A stretch of DNA of 64,000 nucleotides. Origin: Mycobacterium bourgelatii (lineage in GTDB: Bacteria; Actinomycetota; Actinomycetes; Mycobacteriales; Mycobacteriaceae). Position numbers and translations under genes: made by a program. The DNA is taken from NCBI RefSeq assembly GCF_010723575.1, contig NZ_BLKZ01000001.1:4650001-4714000 (forward strand), in the 5' to 3' direction. The notes below the pieces were generated by a model that did not search any database, was not told the DNA's origin, and saw only the letters and a program-made list of their open reading frames with translations. Below are positions 55,654-63,586 of the stretch, piece by piece; positions within the stretch are counted from its first letter, which is position 1; each line of letters starts with the position of its first letter.

Positions 55654-55670
55654 TGGTGCATTATGCACCA
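55654..55670. promoter_or_regulatory. 17-bp palindromic operator between PucR regulator and BVMO operon
   Basis: TGGTGCAT-T-ATGCACCA is a perfect inverted repeat of 8-bp arms with a 1-base centre. It lies 19 bases upstream of the regulator ATG and about 97 bases upstream of the monooxygenase ATG. Its place in a divergent regulator/target pair makes it a strong candidate for the regulator's own binding site. Confidence 0.7.
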
Positions 55671-55767
55671 TTACAGCGTGATTTTGAGTCATTTTGCGCT
55701 ATCGCGACGGGGCCTGGAAACGGGACCATTTGAGTATCGAATCCAGCATCACCCCAAGGAGCCACCA

Positions 55768-57297
55768 ATGGACCGCACCGCAGGCAATGTCGCCAGTCAG
55801 GTCGAGCACGTCGACGTGTTGATCGTCGGCGCCGGGATCTCCGGCATCGGCGCCGCCTACTACCTGCAGAAAGACCACCCGGGTCGGACCTACGCGATCC
55901 TCGAGGCGCGCGGCGCCACCGGTGGCACCTGGGACCTGTTCCGCTACCCGGGCATCCGGTCGGACTCCGACCTGCACACCTTCGGCTACGAGTTCAAGCC
56001 GTGGCAGGACGACGACGCCATCGCGAGCGCCGACAAGATTCTTGCCTACCTGCGTCAGACCGCTGCCGAGAACGGGATCGACGAGAAGATCCGCTTCCAC
56101 CACAAGGTGCTGGGTGCGCAGTGGTCCAGCGCCGACGCGCGCTGGACCGTCGACGCAGAGAACGTGCAGACCGGCCATCTCGTGCAGTTCAGCGCCAACT
56201 GGATCTTCATGGCCGGCGGCTACTACCGGTACGACCAGGGCTACTCCCCGGAGTTCAAGGGCCGTGACCGCTTCGTCGCCGGCGGAGGGCAGATCGTGCA
56301 CCCGCAGCACTGGCCCGAGGACCTGGACTACACCGGCAAAAAGGTGGTCATCATCGGCAGCGGGGCGACCGCGGTCACCCTGGTGCCAGCGATGGCCGGC
56401 ACGGCCGGACACGTGACCATGCTGCAGCGCTCACCGACCTACATCATGCCGGTGCCGGCGAAGGACACATTCGCCAACACCGCCAAGAAGTTGCTCGGCG
56501 ACAAGCGCGGGTACGCGCTCTCGCGACGGAAGAACATCCTGCGGCAGCGTGTGGTGTACCAGTTCTGCCAGACGTTCCCCGGCGCGGCCAGGAAGGCGAT
56601 CCGCTACCTCAACGCCAAGCAATTGCCCGCGGGCTATCCGATCGACGAGCACTTCAACCCGACCTACAACCCGTGGGACCAGCGACTGTGCGCCGTTCCC
56701 GACGGTGACATGTTCAAAGCCATCCGCGACGGCAGCGCCTCGGTGGTGACCGATCGCATCGCGACGTTCACCGAAACTGGCATCGAGCTGGAGTCGGGCA
56801 AACACCTGGATGCCGACATCATTGTCACCGCAACGGGTTTGAACCTGCAGTTGCTCGGAGGGATGTCGTTGAGTATCGATGGCGAGCCGGTGGACCTCAC
56901 CAAGTCGTTCGCCTACAAGGGCATGATGCTCTCCGGTGTACCGAACTTCGCGTTCGCCGTCGGGTACACGAACTCGTCGTGGACGCTCAAGGTCGGGCTG
57001 CTGTGCGAACACTTCTGCCGACTGCTGGCCCACATGGACGCCCACGGTTACGACACCGCCCGTCCCGAGGTCGACGATCCGGACATGGAAGCACGTCCGC
57101 TGCTGGACTTTTCCGCCGGATACGTTCAGCGCGCGGTACACCTGATGCCCAAGCAGGGCAATGACGCACCGTGGCTGATGTCCTCGAGCTACTACGACGA
57201 CGTCAAGTTGCTGCGTGGCGCCCCGGTAGTGGATCGCAACCTGCGCTTCAGCACTGCCCGCGCCTCCCGCACGGCCCCGGTGGCGGTGCCGGCATGA
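55768..57297 (+). CDS. Flavin-containing Baeyer-Villiger-type monooxygenase (EthA-like)
   Basis: The enzyme should insert oxygen next to a carbonyl using FAD and NADPH. The 509 residues have the FAD site VGAGISGIGAAYYLQ (20-34), GGTWDLFRYPGIRSDSD, and the second nucleotide site VIIGSGATAVTLVP (from 194). The BVMO fingerprint region reads RFVAGGGQIVHPQHWPED: the GxxxHxxxWP part is intact, but three extra residues separate F169 from the Gly. Much of the chain follows M. tuberculosis EthA, the ethionamide activator. The start follows AAGGAG. It is coupled to the next hydrolase by ATGA. Confidence 0.92.
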   Translation: MDRTAGNVASQVEHVDVLIVGAGISGIGAAYYLQKDHPGRTYAILEARGATGGTWDLFRYPGIRSDSDLHTFGYEFKPWQDDDAIASADKILAYLRQTAAENGIDEKIRFHHKVLGAQWSSADARWTVDAENVQTGHLVQFSANWIFMAGGYYRYDQGYSPEFKGRDRFVAGGGQIVHPQHWPEDLDYTGKKVVIIGSGATAVTLVPAMAGTAGHVTMLQRSPTYIMPVPAKDTFANTAKKLLGDKRGYALSRRKNILRQRVVYQFCQTFPGAARKAIRYLNAKQLPAGYPIDEHFNPTYNPWDQRLCAVPDGDMFKAIRDGSASVVTDRIATFTETGIELESGKHLDADIIVTATGLNLQLLGGMSLSIDGEPVDLTKSFAYKGMMLSGVPNFAFAVGYTNSSWTLKVGLLCEHFCRLLAHMDAHGYDTARPEVDDPDMEARPLLDFSAGYVQRAVHLMPKQGNDAPWLMSSSYYDDVKLLRGAPVVDRNLRFSTARASRTAPVAVPA

Positions 57298-58211
57298 CCG
57301 ATCGATTCTGCCCGGTCGGCGCCGGCAGGGAGGTGTGCTACCGGACGGACGGCGATCCGTCCGGTACACCCCTGCTCCTGATCGCCGGCCTGACGCTGGA
57401 CCTGACCTCGTGGCCTCGGGAGATGATCGACGGCCTTGTCGCCCAAGGGTTTTACCTGATCCGCTTCGACAACCGCGACGTCGGCCGCACCACCCCGGCC
57501 ACCACCCCGCCACCGAGCCTGTGGCGCCGGGCGCTACAGCGTCCCCGCCAAGACGGTTACGACCTGGCCGACATGGCCGGCGACGGCGTCGCCGTGCTTA
57601 ACCACCTCGGAGTCCAGCGGACCCACGTGGCCGGAATGTCGATGGGAGGCATGATCGCCCAGACGCTCGCGGCCCGATACCCGACCCGGACCTTGTCACT
57701 GACGTCGATCTTCTCCACCACCGGAAGCCGACGGGTCGGGCAGGCAGCGTTGTCGACGCAACTGCAACTGGCCAATCCGGGCGCACGTACCCGGGCGGAA
57801 TTCATCCGCAAGCACCTGAGGCTGGTGGAACACCTGGCGGGCAACGGGTTTGCACCCGACAGGGCCGCTGCGGCCGAGTACGCGGCAAGGGCCTGGGATC
57901 GCGGTCTGCGTCAGGCGGCCGGAGACGGCGTCGCTCGGCAGATCAACGCCATCTACAAGTCGGGCGACCGCACCGCGGAACTACGCCGAATCACCGCCCC
58001 CACGTTAGTGATTCACGGCGATCGCGATCCCATCGTGCATCCCAACGGGGGGCGGGCCACCGCGGCGGCCATCAGCGGCGCCCGACATGTCACCATCGCC
58101 GGCATGGGTCACGACTTGGCACCGGGGGTCATCGACCGCGTCGTGAGGTTGATTGCGGAAGTCTCGCGGTGCAGCTCAGAGCCGTGCAGCAACGTCAGCC
58201 GCGCGGTGTAG
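57294..58211 (+). CDS. Alpha/beta hydrolase paired with the BVMO
   Basis: The 305-residue protein has LLIAGLTLDLTSWP (oxyanion region), FDNRDVGRT, the nucleophile elbow AGMSMGGMIAQTLA (Met in place of the usual His), HGDRDPIVHP and the catalytic His in AGMGHDLAPG. A BVMO product is an ester or lactone, and this overlapping hydrolase probably cleaves it, so the pair forms a ketone-degradation module. The ATG overlaps the BVMO stop. The 3' end overlaps the convergent LLM gene by 36 bases. Confidence 0.9.
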   Translation: MTDRFCPVGAGREVCYRTDGDPSGTPLLLIAGLTLDLTSWPREMIDGLVAQGFYLIRFDNRDVGRTTPATTPPPSLWRRALQRPRQDGYDLADMAGDGVAVLNHLGVQRTHVAGMSMGGMIAQTLAARYPTRTLSLTSIFSTTGSRRVGQAALSTQLQLANPGARTRAEFIRKHLRLVEHLAGNGFAPDRAAAAEYAARAWDRGLRQAAGDGVARQINAIYKSGDRTAELRRITAPTLVIHGDRDPIVHPNGGRATAAAISGARHVTIAGMGHDLAPGVIDRVVRLIAEVSRCSSEPCSNVSRAV

Positions 58212-59066
58212 TTGCTCGAGGTCGGAACTGGTTGGGATGAGCTGGATTTCGTCGGTACCGATCGCCTCGAACTTCCGAAATACCTGCAGCAGCTCGTCTT
58301 CGCTGCCGGCCCAGCCGGTCATCGGCGCCATGGCGTCGACGTACTCCGCGGGTATCCAGTTCATGTAGCGGCGCAGGTGCCGATGCACCTGCGCGCGCGC
58401 ATCGTCGGGCGATCCGAACGCGAACCAGAAGGATGTCGTCAACTGGGGTTTGGGCTTGCCCGCCTCGGCCCAGGCCGCGCGCGCCACGTCGAACAGCTCG
58501 TTTTGCTTGGCGACGTCGAGATCCAGGGTGGTACCCGCCATGCCGTCGGCCCACGCGGCGGCGCTGCGGACGGTCTTGGGTCCGATGGTGCCCACGAACA
58601 GTGGCGGGCCGCCGGCCTGGACCGGCAACGGTCCCACCGGCAGCGTCGAGTCGGTCACCTTTTCTCCGGCCCAGACCCGCTTCAGCACCGCCACCCGTTC
58701 GGCCATGCCGCGGATCGTCTGCGTCTTGGGATCGGCGCCGACGGCGTGATAGTCCTCATGTCTGCCTCCGACGCCGACACCGACGGTCAGCCGCCCGCCG
58801 CTGAGCATGTCTCCCGTAGCCAGGGCCTTGGCCAGCATGACCGGATCGTGCAGCTGGGGCACGATCACCGTCGTCACCAAACGCACCCGCTGCGTCCAGG
58901 CGGCCAACGCCCCGAGCAGCGTCAGGCTGTCGGGGTTTTCGAAGGCGATGCGTTCGCCCCAGCACAGCGAAGAGAACGGGCCCTCATCGATCGCACGGGC
59001 CCAGCTGTGCAACACCGTGGCGTCGAGGGCGGGCTCCATCACCGGCATGGTCATACCTATCTGCAC
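58176..59066 (-). CDS. LLM-class (probably F420-dependent) oxidoreductase
   Basis: The 296-residue protein starts at GTG 59066 (read MQIGMTMPVMEP) and has a luciferase-like TIM barrel: FSSLCWGERIAFENP, ALAAWTQRVRLVTTVIVPQL and LSGGRLTVGVGVGGRHEDY (phosphate-binding). Mycobacterial members usually bind F420 and reduce or oxidise lipids, ketones or alcohols. It converges on the BVMO-hydrolase pair with a 36-base overlap and diverges from the VOC gene with 25 bases between starts. Confidence 0.9.
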   Translation of the reverse strand: MQIGMTMPVMEPALDATVLHSWARAIDEGPFSSLCWGERIAFENPDSLTLLGALAAWTQRVRLVTTVIVPQLHDPVMLAKALATGDMLSGGRLTVGVGVGGRHEDYHAVGADPKTQTIRGMAERVAVLKRVWAGEKVTDSTLPVGPLPVQAGGPPLFVGTIGPKTVRSAAAWADGMAGTTLDLDVAKQNELFDVARAAWAEAGKPKPQLTTSFWFAFGSPDDARAQVHRHLRRYMNWIPAEYVDAMAPMTGWAGSEDELLQVFRKFEAIGTDEIQLIPTSSDLEQLHRAADVAARL

Positions 59067-59091
59067 AAAGCGATTCTGGCAGCATGGGGTG

Positions 59092-59505
59092 ATGGGTGTA
59101 GCGAGCACGTCGATTGCGCATGTCAGGCTCACGGTCACCGACATCGAGCGATCGCGACGGTTCTACGAGAGCGTGTTTGATTGGCCGGTGCTGATCGAGT
59201 TTCCCGAGGGCGCCGACGAGGCGACGCGGGAGCAGCTCGGCTTCCTGTTCGGCGGCGTCATTTACGACCTGGGCGGCGCGCTGCTGGGACTTCGGCCGGT
59301 GGGCACCGAGCCCTTTGACGAGAACCGCACCGGGCTCGACCACATCGCGTTTCGGCTAGGCAGTAAGGCCGAATTGGACGCTGCCGCTGCGCATCTCGAC
59401 GCTCTGGGCATTTCGCATGAGCCGGTCAAAGACATTGGGCCGCTGTACATCTTGGAGTTCCGCGACCCCGACAACATCGCGCTGGAGCTGACGGCGTCCA
59501 AGTAG
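59092..59505 (+). CDS. VOC-family (glyoxalase/dioxygenase fold) protein
   Basis: The 137-residue protein contains paired beta-alpha-beta-beta-beta modules: IAHVRLTVTDIERSRRFYES at the start, GLDHIAFRLGSKAELDAAAA in the middle and LYILEFRDPDNIALELT at the end. His12 (from ATG 59092) and the Glu near the C-terminus could bind a metal. The substrate is unknown. Directly downstream is the last 22-codon remnant of a second VOC gene. Confidence 0.87.
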   Translation: MGVASTSIAHVRLTVTDIERSRRFYESVFDWPVLIEFPEGADEATREQLGFLFGGVIYDLGGALLGLRPVGTEPFDENRTGLDHIAFRLGSKAELDAAAAHLDALGISHEPVKDIGPLYILEFRDPDNIALELTASK

Positions 59506-59524
59506 AGCGCGCGTAGGGCTCGCC

Positions 59525-59584
59525 GCGAGCGTGCGCAGAATGACGGCGGATACGGCGTGTCGCTGTACCAACACGCACGCTCGC
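59525..59584. repeat. Dispersed palindromic repeat, copy 2
   Basis: GCGAGCGTGCG (59525-59535) and CGCACGCTCGC (59574-59584) are perfect 11-bp inverted arms around a 38-base centre. The right half, GGCGTGTCGCTGTACCAACA followed by CGCACGCTCGC, matches copy 1 near 32708-32738 in sequence and spacing. The element lies exactly between the intact VOC gene and a VOC gene remnant. Confidence 0.8.
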
Positions 59585-59587
59585 CGA

Positions 59588-59656
59588 GTCTACTTCCCCG
59601 ATCCCGCCGGACATTCGATGGAGATCCTCACCCGCCCCTACGGCTCGGGCGGCTAA
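59588..59656 (+). pseudogene. 3' remnant of a second VOC-family gene
   Basis: The 22 codons VYFPDPAGHSMEILTRPYGS plus GG and a TAA form a typical C-terminus of a VOC (glyoxalase) protein, with the metal-ligand-type Glu in MEIL. No upstream part remains; the palindromic repeat copy 2 abuts it. The stop codon lies within the target duplication of the downstream IS1634-family element. Confidence 0.7.
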
Positions 59657-60787
59657 CCCGTAGTTCCCCCTGGTTTGGTGATGAGTGTGCCGTGACCTGG
59701 GGTTTTGTGTTGTCTGCATGACTACTTGTAGCCCAGGCGGTGGGTGAGGCCGAGTAGTTCGAAGGCGTGGTGTTGTAGTGCGGTGGGGGTGGTGAATTTG
59801 GTGAACGTGGGCATGTCGTCGGCGGGCTGGATGTGGCTGGCGCAGATGGTGGCTAGGTCGGCGAGCAGGCTGGTGAAGCTGTGCACCGGGGTGTCGTCGG
59901 TGGTGCGTTTGCGGGAGGCTTTGGCTAGGGCGGCATCGGAACGTTGAGCGGGGGCAACGGGGTTGGTGCGTTTGGCGGCGGCTGCGGGTTTGTCGTGGTC
60001 GCGAAACAGCAGGGGCCAGGGCTTGTTTCATGTGCCAGCTGATGTAGTAGGACAGCATGCGTAGGAACATGTGGGCGCGGACCCGGTCGGCGAGGTGGTG
60101 GCGGATGGGTCGCACGTCAAGTTCACTGTTGAGGGTCCGGAAGAAGCGTTCGACGTCTTCGAGTCCCTTGTAGCGCAACACCACATCGTCACGGCCCAGG
60201 GCGGATTTGGGCAGGTTGGTACGCAGCACGTAGATGCCGTCGAGGGCGGCTTCGGCGGCGATGGCGTCTTCGTTGCGGGTGAAGGTGAATGAGTTGTCGG
60301 TGATGGTGATGTGGAAGTGTTTGGCCATCTTGTAGTGGTTGATCACCTTGCCTACCCGTAGCGCGATATCGTCTTTGCCGCGCAAGGGTCGGCGGGTTCG
60401 GGTGGTGGCGTCGGTAATGGCGGTGAGTTGTTTTTCGGTGGCGGCCAACAGGTCTTGGCGTTTTTGGGTGCGCTTTTGAGCTAGAGCGGGGTTGTGGCAG
60501 CAGACCAGGCGTTCGCCGGGATAGTCCGGGGAGTTGATCTCAGCGAGGTCGTGTTCGTCGAACAAGCTCAGCTGCAGGGCGTCGGCTTGCACAAGGGCCT
60601 TGATCTGCGGGGCGCGCAGCGCGGTGATCCAGTCCAGACCGGCAGGGCGTAGTTCCTCGGTGATGCGCGCGCTGGTGATCATGCCGCGATCGCCGACAAG
60701 GGCCACCCGCGACAGTCCGAACCGGTTTTTCAGCTTATTGATTTGGGCGGTCAACGTTTTCGGGTCAGCGGTGTTGCCGTCGAACAC

Positions 60788-62247
60788 GGGGGTGTCAGAT
60801 CGTCTGTGTAAGTCCTGACGGAAGGATCTCAGGACATGGCGACGGGCAAGGACGAAGATTTGGCGCTAGGTGAGGTGGAGTCCACGGTGGAGATGGCCGA
60901 GGCGCTTCGGGCGTCGGGCGTGGTGGACGATTTGCTGGCTCAGGTCGATTCCGGCGAGGTTGCGTTGACCGGTGAGGGTGGTTTGTTGCCAGGGTTGATC
61001 AAGCTCGCCTTGGAGCGTGGGCTGGCTGCTGAGCTGACTGATCATCTGGGTTATGAGAAGGGCGACCCGGCGGGGCGTGCGCTGCCCAATGCCCGCAATG
61101 GCACCTCACCGAAGACGGTGCAGACCGAGGCCGGCCCGTCCCGTTGGAGGTGCCGCGCGATCGCGACGGCTCGTTCACTCCACGGCTGGTGCCCAAGGGC
61201 GCCCGCCGTCTCGGCGGGCTCGATGACATGATCATCTCGCTGTACGCCGGTGGAATGACGTTGCGCGACATTCAATTTCATCTTGCCTCGACGATCGGAA
61301 CCGATGTTTCGCACGAGACGATCTCCAAGATCGTCGATGAGATCTCCGAGGAGGTCCTGGCCTGGCAGCGTCGGCCGCTGGACCCGATTTACCCGGTGGT
61401 CTACCTCGACGCGATCGTGGTCAAGGTCAAAGACGGCGGCCACACCCGCAACAAGGCCGCTCATATCGCCGTAGGCGTCGATATGGCCGGGATCAAGCAC
61501 GTGCTGGGCATCTGGGTCCAGCAGAACGAAGGAGCGGCGTTTTGGGCCTCAGTGTGTGCCGATCTGGCCAATCGCGGCGTTCGCGACGTGCTGATCGTGT
61601 GCTGCGACGGGCTGACCGGCTTTCCCGAGGCGATCGCGGCCACCTGGTCGCAGGCCGCCGTGCAGACCTGTGTGGTGCATCTGCTGCGCAACGCGCTGCG
61701 GTTCGTGTCCTACAGCGACCGCAAAGCCGTGGCCGCAGCCCTCAAACCGGTCTACACCGCGGCGGATGCTGAGGCTGCCCGTGCCGAACTCGATGCGTTC
61801 ACCACGTCGGAGTTAGGCAAGAAAAATCCGACGGTGACCAGGGTTTTCGATCGTTCGTGGGAGCAGTTCACCCCCTTCCTGGCGTTTGCGCCCGAGTTGC
61901 GCCGGGTCATTTACACGACGAACGCGATCGAATCGCTGAACTACCAGTTGCGCAAGGTCATCAAGACCCGAGGCCAGTTCCCCAACGATGCCGCCGTGGT
62001 CAAACTCCTCTGGCTGGCCATCTGCAACATCGAGGACAAACGCGCCGCCGAACGGGCCAAAAAATACGCCCAGAAACGTTGCCGAACAGCGCCCGGACGT
62101 CTCGTGGAAGGACAGGTGGTCACCAACTGGAAGAAGGCACTCGAACAACTCTCGCTGGTCTACCCAGACCGCATCGAGCGGTACCTATAACTCGACGACT
62201 AACAAGAAAACCAAACAGGCGACTTACACAGAAAACTTGACACGCTC
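60788..62247 (+). mobile_element. IS256-family insertion sequence nested in the IS1634-family element
   Basis: This 1460-bp element has 27-bp imperfect inverted repeats (60788-60814 and 62221-62247, 21 of 27 matching, both ending CTGTGTAAGTC inward). They are flanked by the 8-bp target duplication TCGAACAC (60780-60787 and 62248-62255). The insertion point is inside the codons for EVFDG of the host transposase. This order of events shows that the IS256-family element arrived second. Confidence 0.93.
60836..62190 (+). pseudogene. IS256-family (mutator-type) transposase with one frameshift
   Basis: The ATG at 60836 opens MATGKDEDLALGEVESTVEM, reading to GTSPKTVQTE. A single-base deletion near 61138 then moves the frame, which continues as PVPLEVPRDRDGSFTPRLVP to the stop at 62190. 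The DDE residues are present: Asp in VVYLDAIVVKV, Asp in VCCDGLTGFPEA and Glu in NAIESLNYQLRKV. Restoring one G would give a normal protein of about 450 residues. The frame break may be a mutation or a sequencing error. Confidence 0.9.
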
Positions 62248-63089
62248 TCGAACACTTCGATGGCAACCGGTATCCCGGCGGTGGTGGCCAGCAGCCCGTA
62301 GACGATCTGCAAACGTCCTTTGACCCCGTCACGGGCGTGTCCGATCTTGCCCAGGGGGCAGGTGCGGCCCTCAAAGGCCGCCGAGGACACGTCGTAGAGC
62401 ACTAGGGTGCCATCGTTCAGATGCCGGGCGGCCAGCGCGGTTTCGATGGCATCTTTGCGGGCCAGCGCCCAGTCCATCGCCGCGTACAGGTCGTCCTCAT
62501 CGGCCCCACTGACCCCCAGCACCTCGCCCAGTGAGCTGGTGGCGGTCTGGGTGCGCAAACCGCGTGCGGTGGCCAGCTTGGATTCCGGGGCGATGACCTG
62601 GGCTACCAGCATCGCGGTGACCAGGTCGCGCCGCCGCGATGGTGTCGCGTCGATGAGATCTTCGACGCCCAGGGTCCGGCGGTGCCCAGCACTGCGGCCA
62701 CGTGCCCATGGGGCAGGCTGCGGGAGACCTCAAACGACTCGGCCAGATCCCGCGTGGCCGGCAGGCCTTTGAGGGCACGCTGTAGCTTTTCCACCTTGCG
62801 CTCGGGCCAGTGTGACAAGTTGGCCAGGGTGCGTGTTTTGACTTTGCCGTTGTCGCGGTAGGACTCCCGCAACAGCACCGCTGGCGGTGACCCACGGTTG
62901 GGAACCCGAGTCACGTACATGATTACTTTATATCAACTTATCCGCGCTATATCTACGATATGCCAAGTTAACACGCCGAGCAATGCCATGATAATACATG
63001 ACTACATTAGTACGCCCGCATGAACGCCAAACACCTGCTCACGAACAACATCGGGGATTCAGAACCCACTCAGCGGGGGGAACTACGGG

Positions 63090-63569
63090 CTAACCGCCCG
63101 TACTGCGGTGCCGCTTGCTCTCCTGATCGCGATAGTCGTCGGCCATTTTCGCCACATGCGCCGGCAACGCATCGGCGGCGACGTCGGCCAGCGTGGTTTC
63201 CTCCAGCACCGAGCGCATGCTGGCCCGCAACGCCCGCCAGACGTCGGTCAACGCCACGGTGGGGCCGGAATAAGGCAGGTCACCGAGTCCGATGTCGCGG
63301 ACGCTGGCCAGCGGTCCGTCGATGCAGCGCAGCACGTCAGCGATGCTGATTTCGTTTGCTGGACGGGCTAATTCGTAGCCGCCCTCGCGGCCGCGGTGAC
63401 TGCGCACCAAACGGTCCGTGCGCAAGTTGGTGAGGATGTCGACGAGGAATTGCGGCGGTATTCCTTGCGCCTGCGCAATATCGTCGGTCTTTACCAGCGT
63501 GCCGGGCTCGGCGGTGGCGAGCTGAACCATCGCCCGCACTGCATACTCCGCCTTGGCCGACATCCGCAT
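63090..63569 (-). CDS. Rrf2-family transcriptional regulator (Rv1287-like)
   Basis: The 159-residue winged-helix regulator starts [20 protein letters not shown] and has the recognition region [20 protein letters not shown] followed by the wing [16 protein letters not shown]. The three cysteines that bind an iron-sulfur cluster in IscR/NsrR are absent, so a different signal is sensed. M. tuberculosis Rv1287 has almost the same sequence and lies beside sulfate-assimilation genes, so control of sulfur metabolism is a reasonable guess. Its 3' end overlaps the target duplication of the IS1634-family element. Longer upstream frames lack similarity. Confidence 0.93.
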   Translation of the reverse strand: MRMSAKAEYAVRAMVQLATAEPGTLVKTDDIAQAQGIPPQFLVDILTNLRTDRLVRSHRGREGGYELARPANEISIADVLRCIDGPLASVRDIGLGDLPYSGPTVALTDVWRALRASMRSVLEETTLADVAADALPAHVAKMADDYRDQESKRHRSTGG

Positions 63570-63586
63570 GCCAAGAATTCTGCCAG

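Larger units (their letters stand above)
59722..62920 (-). pseudogene. IS1634-family transposase, broken by insertion and two frameshifts
   Basis: Reading from 62920 (MYVTRVPNRGSPPAVLLRES), a frameshift occurs near 62670-62690. The chain then continues as LGVEDLIDATPSRRRDLVTA and LVLYDVSSAAFEG (first Asp) to IPVAIEVF, where the IS256-family element is inserted. After the element it resumes as FDGNTADPKTLTAQINKLKN and VALVGDRGM (second Asp), then GLEDVERFFRTLNSELDVRP (Glu). A one-base deletion near 60011-60017 shifts the frame. The original C-terminus LGLTHRLGYK ends at the TAG at 59722-59724. Confidence 0.88.
59658..63088 (-). mobile_element. IS1634-family insertion sequence, split by an IS256-family element
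   Basis: The ends are 13-14-bp inverted repeats, CCGTAGTTCCCCC at 59658-59670 and GGGGGAACTACGG at 63076-63088. They are flanked by a 6-bp target duplication GCTAAC (59652-59657 and 63089-63094). Without the nested element and its 8-bp duplication the IS would be about 1963 bp, normal for the family. The region upstream of the transposase start (62921-63075) is AT-rich compared with the genome and holds its promoter. The element is inactive. Confidence 0.88.

Noticed and set aside
60780..60787. TCGAAC-containing site as a LexA/SOS box
   Set aside because: It lacks the second half-site and is the IS256-family target duplication.
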